25,643 bases of DNA from an uncultured Olegusella sp. (GCF_947253395.1 NZ_CAMXYY010000015.1:1-25643); one strand, 5' to 3'; counted from the first letter of the stretch, positions 15,165 through 22,665 are shown. Notes: generated from the letters alone by a model not told the origin. Numbers and translations are program-made.

Positions 15165-15456
15165 GATACGACTCCACATTTTGCGAACCGTTTAGCAGCG
15201 AACATACGATTGAGTCATATGAGCGTTGGAATCGTTCTGCTTCATCGTTGTCATAACCAAAATTAGCTTTTGCATATAACACAATGGCTTGACGAACGAT
15301 AGCTGGCATCTCGCCGTTTTCTCCTGCTATGAACTTATCTGATACGCCCTTGTTGCTCATATCGAACAACGCTGCGTCTATAAGTGTCTGCACCTCAGAG
15401 TCAAATAGTACAGAAGAAACTCTCAGAGCTGACCTCACATCATCTATCAAAGCCAT
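15157..15456 (-). CDS. Head-tail connector, gp6-like
   Basis: This 99-aa all-helical protein begins MALIDDVRSALRVSSVLFDS. It includes DAALFDMSNKGV and AIVLYAKANFGYDNDEAERF, the standard pattern of the HK97 gp6-like/QLRG connector family (DNA packaging protein). It forms a ring beneath the portal that connects to the tail. The site after the capsid and small head protein is canonical. Confidence 0.9.
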   Translation of the reverse strand: MALIDDVRSALRVSSVLFDSEVQTLIDAALFDMSNKGVSDKFIAGENGEMPAIVRQAIVLYAKANFGYDNDEAERFQRSYDSIVCSLLNGSQNVESYHG

Positions 15457-15473
15457 TGTGTTACTGCCCTTCT

Positions 15474-15683
15474 TTATGCCTGCTTAGCGCGTGTGCGCTT
15501 TGCTGCAGGGTTCAGTGGTTCTTTTACTACGGGTACAACAAGTGCGCCATATCCAGCGCTGTTAATCTCGTCTACCCGCGTGCTCGTAGCGTCGAACTCG
15601 TCCCCCGCATCACGGGTAATGTTCTCCTGCAGGTCGTTAAACCTTGAGAGCGCCATTACCCTAATTTTTTTAGCGGCAGGCAT
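15474..15683 (-). CDS. Small conserved head-region protein
   Basis: This 69-aa protein immediately follows the capsid gene, overlapping its stop as TAATG. The central pattern MALSRFNDLQENITRDAGDEF then ATSTRVDEINSAGYGALV resembles small proteins often found after HK97-type capsid genes (a short beta fold with a V/E..R..EI motif), whose function is not known to me. The basic ends (PAAKKIRV and AAKRTRAKQA) suggest DNA or capsid contact. The coupled start and short spacing to the connector support a real gene. Confidence 0.75.
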   Translation of the reverse strand: MPAAKKIRVMALSRFNDLQENITRDAGDEFDATSTRVDEINSAGYGALVVPVVKEPLNPAAKRTRAKQA

Positions 15684-16930
15684 TAGGCGCTAATGTCCTT
15701 AGAAACAAGCATCATGCCGTACGGGTCGAGCACCTTACCGTCAGCAATGAGAATATGGCGGGTCTTAAACAAGTTGTGGTCGAGATCCTCCCAATTATCA
15801 GCACGCATTTGCAGGTTGGAGTTAAACAGGTAGTCGGTGAGCTTTGCGTAAATCATAAAGACTGCATCAGCCTCAGCGCTGTCATATGAGGGAAGGATAG
15901 CGTCAGGAACGGTAAGAACAGTCTTGCCCATGAAACGGTAGGTCTCTTCACCGTTAATGCCATAGTTGATACGACCAACAGGTTGACCGTTAGTATCTAC
16001 CATGCCCTCAATGTTTGCATCAAAGGTAGCTTGATTCATGATAAAGATACCGTCACGGTAAGGACGCTTAATTGCAGCCTTAATCTTATGGAATCCAGCA
16101 AAGCTTAGGTCTTTAGCCTTCATCTTCTGCTTGTTGGTAATACGCGGGTCTTTGGTAATACCTAAGAACTTACCTGCGCCATCACCGTTAACAATAGCTG
16201 CGTCAAGCGCATCTGCCATTGCATTAGCAGCAGCATCAACAAAGCGCTGGTTAAACGCACTCAGGGTTACTGCGTTTTGCAGAAGAGTGCGCGCGGTACG
16301 AACCTCAAGTCCGTGATACTTGAAGGAAACTTTGTCGGTCTGTGTGGCATTCTGCGTCTCGGATACCTGCGTTTCGCCAATCCAATGAGCCTCGGGCTTG
16401 AAGTCCACAACGGGAAAATCAATACCACCCGGCACGTTTGTTTTGGATACACGAGGATAAAGAATGCCGTGTTCCTTCATCTCTTCGATAATGCGATTAG
16501 AGACGGTAGTAGGAACCATAATTCCAGAGTCGGCTACAGTAGTTGCCTTGTCTTGGCGTGTCTGATACTGCGCGAACTCATGAGGAATCTCAACGCCTCG
16601 GGTAATATAAGCTGCAAATGCACGCTCGTATTCAGGACTTGCCATAGCATCTTCTGTGTGGTCAGTCTCAACAATCGTGTGCTTTTCCTTGACTGCGCCA
16701 ACACCACTAGCAACGCGACTAGCCTTAGCGTTACGCAACTCAACAACAGCATGTCGGCGCTCATCCTCAGAACGGATAATCTCTACCTCAGCGTCAATCG
16801 CTCGCATTTGCTCATCAGTTGCATCTTCGGGCAACTCCTCAGCAAGTCCCAAAACAAGCTCTCGACGGGTGCCATAGGCATCTGTGTTGAGCGAACGATA
16901 CTCACGCTCGTTCATAACATCAAAATTCAT
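15683..16930 (-). CDS. Major capsid protein, HK97 fold
   Basis: This 415-aa capsid subunit has an N-terminal helical delta/scaffold domain (about residues 1-100, NEREYRSLNTDAYG and AEELPEDATDEQMRAID). The processed shell domain follows, beginning near MASPEYERAFAAYI. Shell signatures are TVADSGIMVPTTVSNRIIEE, PVVDFKPEAHWIGE, VSFKYHGLEVRTARTLLQNA and a C-terminal MIYAKLTDYLFNSNLQMRAD. The phage protease encoded just upstream probably removes the delta domain during maturation. The ribosome binding site AAGGAGTAAGC precedes ATG at 16930. Confidence 0.95.
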   Translation of the reverse strand: MNFDVMNEREYRSLNTDAYGTRRELVLGLAEELPEDATDEQMRAIDAEVEIIRSEDERRHAVVELRNAKASRVASGVGAVKEKHTIVETDHTEDAMASPEYERAFAAYITRGVEIPHEFAQYQTRQDKATTVADSGIMVPTTVSNRIIEEMKEHGILYPRVSKTNVPGGIDFPVVDFKPEAHWIGETQVSETQNATQTDKVSFKYHGLEVRTARTLLQNAVTLSAFNQRFVDAAANAMADALDAAIVNGDGAGKFLGITKDPRITNKQKMKAKDLSFAGFHKIKAAIKRPYRDGIFIMNQATFDANIEGMVDTNGQPVGRINYGINGEETYRFMGKTVLTVPDAILPSYDSAEADAVFMIYAKLTDYLFNSNLQMRADNWEDLDHNLFKTRHILIADGKVLDPYGMMLVSKDISA

Positions 16931-16939
16931 GCTTACTCC

Positions 16940-17539
16940 TTACCTAATGTTTAGTGCTTTTGCCTTGAGCGCCAAACGCGCTCGCTTTTGTTTGCGCAAC
17001 AACGACTCCCGTTGTACTTCCTCAATCACTCCGTCAAGGTAAGAACGCGCATGTATCTCAGTGTTTTGGTTAGCAGGAATGCTAACTATCGACACATCGA
17101 ACACTTTAGAAACTTTTGTAATAGTGCTTGTTTTTGTTGCTTCGTTCCACTCAAAGCCATCTTCTGCAATCGAGAATCCCCAGCTCATGCGGGTAATAAG
17201 CCCGTTTTTAATTGCTTCGTAGTTATCGCGTCCTGCTTGACAACCGCCAATATCTGCTTTGACGTGGAGTCCGTGAGAATCGCGCGCAAGCTCAAGTGTG
17301 CCGTTGCTTAGCCGCGCAAGTGGTGAGCCTTCGTGGTTGAGCTGCATAATAACATCGCTCATATCAGCACCATCTAAGGCGCTAGAAAGAATGCACTCCT
17401 TAGCTCCATACATGCCAAAATCATAAGGAACGTCAAATGTCGTTGCGTAGCCTTCGATAATGTAGCCTGTATCGCCAACAGCGGATAAACCATCAATGAA
17501 AGAGCGGTACTCGCGACTGCCATCTAGTTTGTGTGGCAT
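16940..17539 (-). CDS. HK97-type prohead maturation protease
   Basis: This 199-aa serine protease (U35/HK97 gp4 family) cleaves the capsid delta domain. Its typical order is EGYATTFDVPYDFGMYGA, then MQLNHEGSPLARLSNGTL with catalytic His69, LHVKADIG, and LITRMSWGFSI with catalytic Ser119, followed by EDGFEWN and VFDVSIVSIPAN. It starts as TAATG overlapping the portal stop and lies directly ahead of the capsid gene. Confidence 0.94.
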   Translation of the reverse strand: MPHKLDGSREYRSFIDGLSAVGDTGYIIEGYATTFDVPYDFGMYGAKECILSSALDGADMSDVIMQLNHEGSPLARLSNGTLELARDSHGLHVKADIGGCQAGRDNYEAIKNGLITRMSWGFSIAEDGFEWNEATKTSTITKVSKVFDVSIVSIPANQNTEIHARSYLDGVIEEVQRESLLRKQKRARLALKAKALNIR

Positions 17540-18813
17540 TACTCATCACCTTTATCATCTAATCCATAAGCGTCAACGTCTTGATAAATTGCGTCATCGC
17601 CGCCAGGGTCTCTATCTGGTCTTTCTTCTGGTTTAGCCTGTGGCAAAGAGTGTGTGTCACCACCAGAAGCAAACAGCACGTTGCCTTCTAGGTCTACGCG
17701 GTAGTACTCGCCGCGAACCATGAATGCATCTCCACTAGGAATGGGCGGTAGATTCAAAATCTCGCGACCTTCGTTAATAGTCATGGTGCCGTTTTGCGTC
17801 ATATCGCGAACCATGTTTCGCTTTGATGCTGCACTCATGAACTGCAGTCGGTTTGAAACAAAGAACACGCGATTAGTTTTCATCTCACGTTGTGAGAAAA
17901 ACATCTTGTTTAAGCCATCTGATAACTGAATTGCAAACGGCTCTACTTTGCCCTCGTAGTAAGCGTCCCACTCTTCCTCAGAAAATGAGTTCTGAATGAT
18001 CTTTCGGCTACTGTTAAAGTAGTCAAATGCGTGAGTGTCTATGCGCTCCATCTCATCATCTGATATTACATACGGCTTATGAACAACGGGGTCTACTTTC
18101 TCAAACGTGCCGTCATACGCCATAAGCCCCGTGTTGTTCATCGCCGATAAGTTGGCAGCAGCAAAACGTTCACGTTTGCTATCAATATCAGAATCTTTAA
18201 CCATGCCTGTTAGCTTGCCAATATAGAGAATCTTCGAGCCTATGCGGATAGCGTTTTCTTCTGCATCACGCTGTGCTTTCAGTAATCTGATGGTAGGCGC
18301 TATAACGTTTGCGCTTCCAAAATAATCACTTTCATACTGATACTTAGATAGCAAGCAAACGTTTCTTGACTCAATCGCTAACACGTCTCCGCTTGTAAGA
18401 TGAAACCTTGCCCACATCTCGCCGTCATAATCAACAAGCTCACACGTATCAAACTTGACGGGGTAAATACCAGTCTTACGCCCAAACGTATCTAGCACAG
18501 GAACAATAGCAACGTTGCAATCTACCTCATAGATAGTTGCCACGCGGTACAGAAACTTGCTCCACGTCATGTAAGGGTTAGGGTAGGTTTCAAACGCTCG
18601 GGCAATAGCAGAATTAGACGTGCCCTCAAAATGTGGTTCCAGCTTAGAACATGCTGTGGCAAATGAATGGATGCAGGTACGCGTTAGTTCCTGCTCGTAA
18701 ACTCCGCCGTCCCACGTTGAAAACACGGGTGAATATTCTGTAAGAGTCTTAAAGTATGATTGTGTTTCGGGGTTTTTCCTTTTGCGCCCAAATAGCGAAT
18801 CTAATAGCCCCAT
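17539..18813 (-). CDS. Portal protein, HK97 family
   Basis: This 424-aa portal subunit (12-mer at the capsid vertex, through which DNA is packaged) begins MGLLDSLFGRKRKNPETQSY. Its usual elements are CIHSFATACSKLEPHF, YMTWSKFLYRVATIYEVDCN, the stem region with KILYIGKLTGMVKDSDID, LSDGLNKMFFSQREMKTNRV and RDMTQNGTMTINEGREILNL. The C-terminal tail is acidic (about 395-424), like portals that contact the protease or scaffold. The ribosome binding site GGGGGTGAG lies ahead of ATG at 18813. The gene is set apart from the terminase by a terminator and a structured spacer. Confidence 0.94.
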   Translation of the reverse strand: MGLLDSLFGRKRKNPETQSYFKTLTEYSPVFSTWDGGVYEQELTRTCIHSFATACSKLEPHFEGTSNSAIARAFETYPNPYMTWSKFLYRVATIYEVDCNVAIVPVLDTFGRKTGIYPVKFDTCELVDYDGEMWARFHLTSGDVLAIESRNVCLLSKYQYESDYFGSANVIAPTIRLLKAQRDAEENAIRIGSKILYIGKLTGMVKDSDIDSKRERFAAANLSAMNNTGLMAYDGTFEKVDPVVHKPYVISDDEMERIDTHAFDYFNSSRKIIQNSFSEEEWDAYYEGKVEPFAIQLSDGLNKMFFSQREMKTNRVFFVSNRLQFMSAASKRNMVRDMTQNGTMTINEGREILNLPPIPSGDAFMVRGEYYRVDLEGNVLFASGGDTHSLPQAKPEERPDRDPGGDDAIYQDVDAYGLDDKGDE

Positions 18814-18853
18814 TTACTCACCCCCGCAAGCATGGTTATCTACAAAGCGCGTC

Positions 18854-18890
18854 TGAACAAAAATAAAACCCCGCCTGTTGACGGGGTTTT
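18854..18890 (-). terminator. Terminator between terminase and portal
   Basis: AAAACCCCG (18865-18873) pairs perfectly with CGGGGTTTT (18882-18890). On the minus strand the stem runs into TTTTATTTTTG, a good U-tract. On the plus strand only four T follow, so the minus direction is favoured. No clear promoter is visible between it and the portal start, so late transcription must read through it at some rate. Confidence 0.8.
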
Positions 18891-19023
18891 ACTCATGATT
18901 AGTTGTGATAATTGAATTTGTGGCGCGTTGCTCGCTTCGCGCGATGCTTGCCACGCTATCAACTTACAATAAATAGCGTTGCGTGTCTGCCTTACGCTGC
19001 ATTAAAAATTTAGTATTTGAAAA
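18891..19023 (-). other. Structured spacer downstream of terminase
   Basis: No gene is seen. A compact imperfect stem-loop is formed by GTGGC (18920-18924) with GCCAC (18950-18954), with GCG/CGC-rich inner segments around TTGCTCGCTT. It could be an RNA stability element, a small RNA or part of a packaging-related site. Nothing in the sequence decides. Confidence 0.4.
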
Positions 19024-20733
19024 CTAACTAATTGCCTGCCTATATTCATCGTACATATTGAGCAATACAACATAGGCGTCTAGCTCAGCCATAAAACCAT
19101 CGATACGGTTTTTAGCGCTGTTATTCTTTTTGTCTGGTTGAATGTTTTTGTTAACATCCTCTTTAACCATAACGTTCATACGACACCAACGGTTTATCGG
19201 GTGTGCGTTATCAATGATACGTTTGTCTTTATAGTCTGCCTTAATGCGCTTCATAGGCTCAGAAAGCGTTGGTGCTCCTTGGCGAACAGCCTTTACGCGC
19301 GACTCACCAACAAGCAATTTAAGATTTTTTACCGTGTTGTCATCCATATGCCACGGGTCATAGCCGACTGCATAGGTGTATACATCATGCTCGTCTCTTA
19401 GCTCTTCTATCCACTCCTGCAATACAGACTTAGGAACATTATTTCCAGACACTACCCTAAGCAGCCCTTGTGCCTCCCATAACCTATAAGGAACATCATC
19501 TGTATTGCGTGTAGCACCACGCTCCTCAGCATCTTGCAGTTTAGACTCGGGGATCCAATACATAGACTTCTCGTATATGTGGTCATCACCTGCACGCATG
19601 AATAGTGCCTGTGCCGCTGTAAGGTCGATAGAATCAGCTGCATCAAAACCAACAATGCAGTAATCAAAATGCATTGAATCAAAGTCGAACTTCTCATCGC
19701 TGCCACACTCTTCCCATGCAAGCCACGCGGAACTTTCGTTTTGAGGAATATTAAAGTCTTTTGTTAGTACGGTAGGCAAAAACTCTAGGTCTTGTTTTGC
19801 TTTGACAACATATCCGCGTAGCGTTTCTAGCTTTTTTACTGTACCTAAACCAGGGTTAGCCTTAATCCACACACCCTCATCAGTCCAGTTATCCTCAGCT
19901 CTATCAAGCTGCCAAACAATAGGTAAGAATCTATCGTCTTTGTTGCCGTCACTATCGAGCCATTCTTTAGCGTAGCGAAACTGTGCGTCCCCAATAGAGT
20001 TGCGCACAAAGCCATCTGTGGTTATCTCAAGCAACATAGGCTGTGAGCGTGAAGAAGAAGCTTGCTTAACAAGGTCATACACACCTCGATCACGCCATGC
20101 CGCTATCTCATCAGCAATGGCAAAGTGTGTGTTCAAACCATCAAGAGTGGCGCTGTTTGATGCAAGCGTAGAGATGAATCCCCTGTTTTTGTCGCATATA
20201 ATGCCGTCCTCTTTGCGGTCTGCAACAACGCCCTTGCGTTCCCTGCGCCGTAAAAGCTTTGATTGCGCCATCATGTTTAGTGACGCGCCATAGCAAAGAG
20301 AAGCCTGCGTTTTAGTTGACGCTACAGAATATATCTGTGGTGCGTACTCATTGTCTCCAAGCAGCATGTAATGAGATAGCCCAGCCGCAAGAGAAGTTTT
20401 GCCATTCTTTCGAGCTATCTTTACGAGCGTCTCCTGTATTTGCCTGCAGTCATCAGAATCCACAAAGCCAAACATAAGCCCAATGATGAATTGTTCGTAT
20501 AGCTCAGTTTCAAACTTAACGCCAATTTTTCCAGACGGAATGTAGCAAGCTGTGCGCAAGAAGTCTACAACGCGATTAGCACACGCTCTAGAGTAGTGCC
20601 ACTCTTTATATCCGTGCTTAATACGCGGGTACATAATGTTGCAAAGTTTGACAACCTCAGCAGACGTATAAATACGCCCGTCAAGAACACGTTCAATATA
20701 TTCTTCTGCACCAGTTTTATTCTCATTAGGCAT
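19024..20733 (-). CDS. terL: Terminase large subunit
   Basis: This 569-aa packaging motor has an ATPase part with a Walker A-like loop ARKNGKTS (107-114) and Walker B FAIADE (204-209), the last residue being the catalytic acid, followed by a C-terminal nuclease. The nuclease begins at YCIVGFDAADSIDLTA with Asp364 as a likely metal ligand. SNSATLDGLNTHFAIADEI and VGYDPWHMD-type motifs fit the Terminase_1 (HK97-like) family. It follows the small subunit by six bases with a weak ribosome binding site, so translation may be coupled. Confidence 0.95.
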   Translation of the reverse strand: MPNENKTGAEEYIERVLDGRIYTSAEVVKLCNIMYPRIKHGYKEWHYSRACANRVVDFLRTACYIPSGKIGVKFETELYEQFIIGLMFGFVDSDDCRQIQETLVKIARKNGKTSLAAGLSHYMLLGDNEYAPQIYSVASTKTQASLCYGASLNMMAQSKLLRRRERKGVVADRKEDGIICDKNRGFISTLASNSATLDGLNTHFAIADEIAAWRDRGVYDLVKQASSSRSQPMLLEITTDGFVRNSIGDAQFRYAKEWLDSDGNKDDRFLPIVWQLDRAEDNWTDEGVWIKANPGLGTVKKLETLRGYVVKAKQDLEFLPTVLTKDFNIPQNESSAWLAWEECGSDEKFDFDSMHFDYCIVGFDAADSIDLTAAQALFMRAGDDHIYEKSMYWIPESKLQDAEERGATRNTDDVPYRLWEAQGLLRVVSGNNVPKSVLQEWIEELRDEHDVYTYAVGYDPWHMDDNTVKNLKLLVGESRVKAVRQGAPTLSEPMKRIKADYKDKRIIDNAHPINRWCRMNVMVKEDVNKNIQPDKKNNSAKNRIDGFMAELDAYVVLLNMYDEYRQAIS

Positions 20734-20739
20734 GTCGCA

Positions 20740-21054
20740 TTACTCAGATAGAAGCTTGTCTAGTTCATCGTCTGGTTCTGGTGCTCGGTCAGAAGCTTGC
20801 TTGAGCATTGCAAGAGCTGCCTTCTTTTGAGACATAAACTTATGCAAGTTGCCAATGCGCGGGTTCTGCACCTTGCTATGCAAGCCATCAATTATTGTTC
20901 CTTCATTCATAATCGCGCTACGCTCAGAATCAAGCAGCTCACACACGCCGCAATAGTCAATGAGCACATCACGAACTATAGGGTCTGTAGTGTCGTAATT
21001 CTTTGCGAACTCCTTATAGCGCTTTGTATTGCTAATGTTGCCTAGCCTTAGCAT
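20740..21054 (-). CDS. terS: Terminase small subunit (P27-like)
   Basis: This 104-aa helical protein lies directly upstream of the large terminase. IVRDVLIDYCGVCELLDSER, EGTIIDGLHSKVQNPRI and KFMSQKKAALAMLKQ follow the pattern of P27-family small terminases (helix, then V...N/P..., then a second helix with a K..A..ML pattern). It recognises the packaging site and regulates the large subunit. The ATG directly abuts the HNH stop (TAGATG), with its Shine-Dalgarno AAAGGAGACG inside the HNH gene. The family call is moderate. Confidence 0.75.
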   Translation of the reverse strand: MLRLGNISNTKRYKEFAKNYDTTDPIVRDVLIDYCGVCELLDSERSAIMNEGTIIDGLHSKVQNPRIGNLHKFMSQKKAALAMLKQASDRAPEPDDELDKLLSE

Positions 21055-21393
21055 CTATACCACGTCTCCTTTTTTATGTGGAATACCATTCTCATCAAAC
21101 CAGACTCGCGTTTTTGTATGTGCGGGAGAGCCTTTGTACGTGCCTATGTGTTTGTGCCGTTCGATATGACAATCTCGGCAAAGCCCTACTAGGTTATCCA
21201 GCGATATAGTAATGTTGGGGTCAGTGATATTTTTAGGTGTGAGTGGTTGTATGTGGTGAACTTCTGCAATAGGTACTAGCTCACCATTAGCCAAACAGTC
21301 GGCACATAGTCCGTGTTGGCGCTCAATAACTGCAGCTCGTGCTACGTCCCAAGCCTTACTCCTGTAGAATCTTTTTGCGAACCTGCGTGACAA
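21055..21393 (-). CDS. HNH endonuclease
   Basis: This 112-aa HNH nuclease is of the type found next to terminase genes in HK97-like phages, where it assists the terminase in cutting concatemers. It has an N-terminal SRRFAKRFYRSKAWDVAR segment, zinc pairs GLCADC and GLCRDC, and the catalytic VHHIQPL, with the closing H in CHIERHKH. I chose TTG at 21393 because AGGTGG lies five bases upstream and homologues begin near SRRF. The frame is open to a GTG at 21459 without a ribosome binding site, and that extension contains a repeated regulatory motif. Confidence 0.87.
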   Translation of the reverse strand: MSRRFAKRFYRSKAWDVARAAVIERQHGLCADCLANGELVPIAEVHHIQPLTPKNITDPNITISLDNLVGLCRDCHIERHKHIGTYKGSPAHTKTRVWFDENGIPHKKGDVV

Positions 21394-21407
21394 TGCCACC
21401 ACCTGTA

Positions 21408-21599
21408 AATGTTGAAAACTCTGTAAAAGTGGTTTGTATGATGTTGAAAAGTCTAACACAGAGTGTGCAAAAAATCAGTTTTTAAGTTAATCATGCGTAA
21501 AAACAAGGCTAGAGCCCCACCGGTCCCCTGCCTATTTTATTGAAAACTTACCCTATGGGGGGCTTTACATGCACTTATATGATATGAGTTTTCAACATT
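21408..21599. repeat. Repeated ATGTTGAAAA motif, including a 13-bp inverted pair
   Basis: AATGTTGAAAACT at 21408-21420 recurs exactly in inverse orientation at 21587-21599 (AGTTTTCAACATT). A near copy (ATGTTGAAAAGT) is at 21441-21452 and a partial one (ATTGAAAACTT) at 21539-21549. Three are direct and one inverted. The set brackets the presumed late promoter region, so these may be activator or repressor sites. A simple AT-rich coincidence is unlikely for a 13-bp exact pair. Confidence 0.65.
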
Positions 21600-21658
21600 A
21601 ATACATAAAGATTGAAACTAACATAAAGTATACTTACGCGCGTATGTGCGCGTAGCGT

Positions 21659-21678
21659 CACGTGCGACACTGCACGTG
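21659..21678. repeat. Perfect 7-bp hairpin CACGTGC
   Basis: CACGTGC (21659-21665) pairs with GCACGTG (21672-21678) over a 6-nt loop. It has no T-run on either side, so it is not a terminator. It may be an operator or a 5' UTR hairpin. Confidence 0.6.
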
Positions 21679-21728
21679 CTAGGACTCACACACTCCACGC
21701 GCTGCCGACACGCCTGATGCAGGCGCAC

Positions 21729-21763
21729 AAAAAAGCACCAGCCTGCAGTAAGCAGACTGGCGC
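21729..21763 (-). terminator. Terminator of the XRE regulator pair
   Basis: On the minus strand a long stem (GCGCCAGTCTGC with GCAGGCTGGTGC, loop TTACT) is followed by six T (A-tract 21729-21734). It lies about 30 bp after the stop of the second regulator, separating these genes from the late operon. Confidence 0.9.
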
Positions 21764-21791
21764 GTGTTCGTCTCTAATATGAGGGCTCTGC

Positions 21792-22040
21792 TTACTGGCG
21801 CTTGCCCTTATCGTCTTGCTTCGGCTCCAACTCTATCCGCTCGCTCCCGTCCTCACGCTCTAGGACTAGACGCCAGCCGCAGGCGTGAGCGATGAGCGCA
21901 AGCGTATCGACACGCGGGACGCGCTCGCGCGTAAGAATGGAGTCGACAAACTTAATGCCTCGGCTCATGCGCCTGCTTACTTCCGCGTGCGACACGCCAG
22001 TACCATCGACGATGTGCCTAACTGCCTTAACTGTCTCCAT
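21792..22040 (-). CDS. XRE-type helix-turn-helix regulator B
   Basis: This 82-aa DNA-binding protein begins METVKAVRHIVDGTGVSHAE. The helix-turn-helix is at about 15-42 (SHAEVSRRMSRGIKFVDSIL), followed by PRVDTLALIAHACGWRLVL and EREDGSERIEL. It is a clear paralogue of the upstream regulator, with the same length, the same V/P..DTLA..A pattern and the same L-E-DGS tail. It overlaps that gene by 14 bases, so the pair is co-translated. Codon and base use are GC-rich compared with the phage structural genes. It could be part of the lysogeny switch, but this is inferred from its position at the strand switch. The C-terminus is basic and polar (EPKQDDKGKRQ). Confidence 0.8.
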   Translation of the reverse strand: METVKAVRHIVDGTGVSHAEVSRRMSRGIKFVDSILTRERVPRVDTLALIAHACGWRLVLEREDGSERIELEPKQDDKGKRQ

Positions 22041-22284
22041 CTGAAACTCTCTCGCTGCGCTGACCAGAATCCGTGATGTCGACGCTTGACCCGTCCTCTA
22101 GCTCAATGCACACGCGGGCGCCCACAACGCGCGCAACGGCTGCCAGCGTGTCGGCGGAGGGCGGTGATCCCTGATTGAGGGTCGAGCTGATGAAGGTGGG
22201 TGCTTTGCCCATCTGTGCGGAAATGGCACGTCCACTCAAGTGTGACCGCTCCACCATCACACGCAGCGCATCAATTCCCTGCAT
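22027..22284 (-). CDS. XRE-type helix-turn-helix regulator A
   Basis: This 85-aa protein, the first of the pair, begins MQGIDALRVMVERSHLSGRA. The helix-turn-helix segment is SGRAISAQMGKAPTFISSTL (about 17-36), then PPSADTLAAVARVVGARVCIELEDGSSVDI. AGGGAGG precedes ATG at 22284 by a good distance. It diverges from the plus-strand cassette, and the region between carries inverted copies of a TTGTGATTG motif, which suggests autoregulation or control of the cassette. It is short for a classic CI repressor and has no peptidase domain, so it may be Cro-like or an accessory regulator. Local GC is clearly high (41 of 60 bases at 22081-22140). Confidence 0.8.
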   Translation of the reverse strand: MQGIDALRVMVERSHLSGRAISAQMGKAPTFISSTLNQGSPPSADTLAAVARVVGARVCIELEDGSSVDITDSGQRSERVSDGDS

Positions 22285-22330
22285 GAGCGCTCCTCCCTAT
22301 CTGGCTTAGTGATGACTTAATTGTACCACT

Positions 22331-22411
22331 AATCAATCACCATTGTGTACATAATGTGAATACGACAAATTGTGATTGATTGTCTTGAGCATAGGCGGCA
22401 TATTGTGATTG
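22331..22411. promoter_or_regulatory. Operator-like repeats in the divergent intergenic region
   Basis: AATCAATCAC (22331-22340) and GTGATTGATT (22372-22381) form a perfect 10-bp inverted repeat, and similarity extends inward (CCATTGTGT against AATTTGT). A third half-site TTGTGATTG lies at 22403-22411, exactly 33 bp, about three helical turns, from the one at 22370-22378. The location between diverging regulator and cassette genes fits an operator cluster. I found no convincing promoter -35/-10 pair. Confidence 0.65.
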
Positions 22412-22489
22412 TGCAGCGCAAGAAGCCGCAACGAACCTTGAAAACCGAAGAGCACGGAAAGAACAGTCTGATGAAGGGAGGTGATGCCA

Positions 22490-22621
22490 TTGCACAGCAC
22501 AGTGAGGGCTGTGCTTGAAGGGCTTATGTCTGCCGTCTTATATGACGCAATAAAAGCTCTGATAGCACAGATAAGGAAGAACCTCAAATGCTCGAGCTAC
22601 CAACCGCGGCATTTGAGGTAA
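22490..22621 (+). CDS. Micro-ORF (43 aa) at the start of the plus-strand cassette
   Basis: A strong Shine-Dalgarno (GGGAGGTGAT, 22477-22486) lies eight bases before a TTG at 22490. ATG at 22484 is in the same frame but falls inside that site. The product is HSTVRAVLEGLMSAVLYDAI followed by KALIAQIRKN and LKCSSYQPRHLR, with an amphipathic or weakly hydrophobic helix and a basic tail. I recognise no family. It could be a leader peptide, a small toxin, or a spurious frame with a good ribosome site. Its 3' end is folded into an 11-bp inverted repeat. Confidence 0.45.
   Translation: MHSTVRAVLEGLMSAVLYDAIKALIAQIRKNLKCSSYQPRHLR
22581..22619 (+). repeat. Perfect 11-bp inverted repeat (hairpin)
   Basis: ACCTCAAATGC (22581-22591) pairs perfectly with GCATTTGAGGT (22609-22619) around a 17-nt loop. 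It covers the last codons of the 43-aa frame. No T-run follows on either strand, so it is not a standard terminator. It may be a regulatory RNA hairpin or a dimer operator. Confidence 0.8.
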
Positions 22622-22629
22622 TCCAAAAA

Positions 22630-22665
22630 GAGCGGGACTTGTAATAAGGGTTCCGCTCACCCTTA
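22630..22665 (+). promoter_or_regulatory. Two mutually exclusive hairpins in the leader
   Basis: GAGCGG (22630-22635) can pair with CCGCTC (22653-22658), and TAAGGGT (22645-22651) with ACCCTTA (22659-22665). The stems interleave with no connecting base between the two 3' arms, so a full pseudoknot is unlikely and the two are probably alternatives. Such a pair ahead of a small gene could act as a switch or attenuator. Confidence 0.5.

Larger units (their letters stand above)
21394..21791. other. Non-coding region upstream of the packaging genes
   Basis: No credible gene is seen. The region contains repeated GTTGAAAA motifs, a perfect CACGTGC hairpin and the terminator of the regulator genes. 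It must include the promoter of the minus-strand late operon, but I could not settle on a -35/-10 pair. Confidence 0.6.

Noticed and set aside
16277..16954. Plus-strand open frame opposite the capsid gene
   Set aside because: Antisense to a confidently identified capsid protein with canonical neighbours.
21394..21459. N-terminal extension of the HNH nuclease to a GTG at 21459
   Set aside because: It has no ribosome site, and the extension contains two copies of the repeated regulatory motif. The TTG at 21393 has a good Shine-Dalgarno and matches the usual start of the family.
22320..22360. Clear promoter pairs in the divergent intergenic region
   Set aside because: TACAAT (minus) and CATAAT (plus) boxes are present, but no -35 at acceptable spacing supports either.
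22630..22665. H-type pseudoknot from interleaved stems
   Set aside because: There is no linker base between the two 3' arms, so the loop cannot span the 6-bp stem. The two hairpins are kept as mutually exclusive alternatives.
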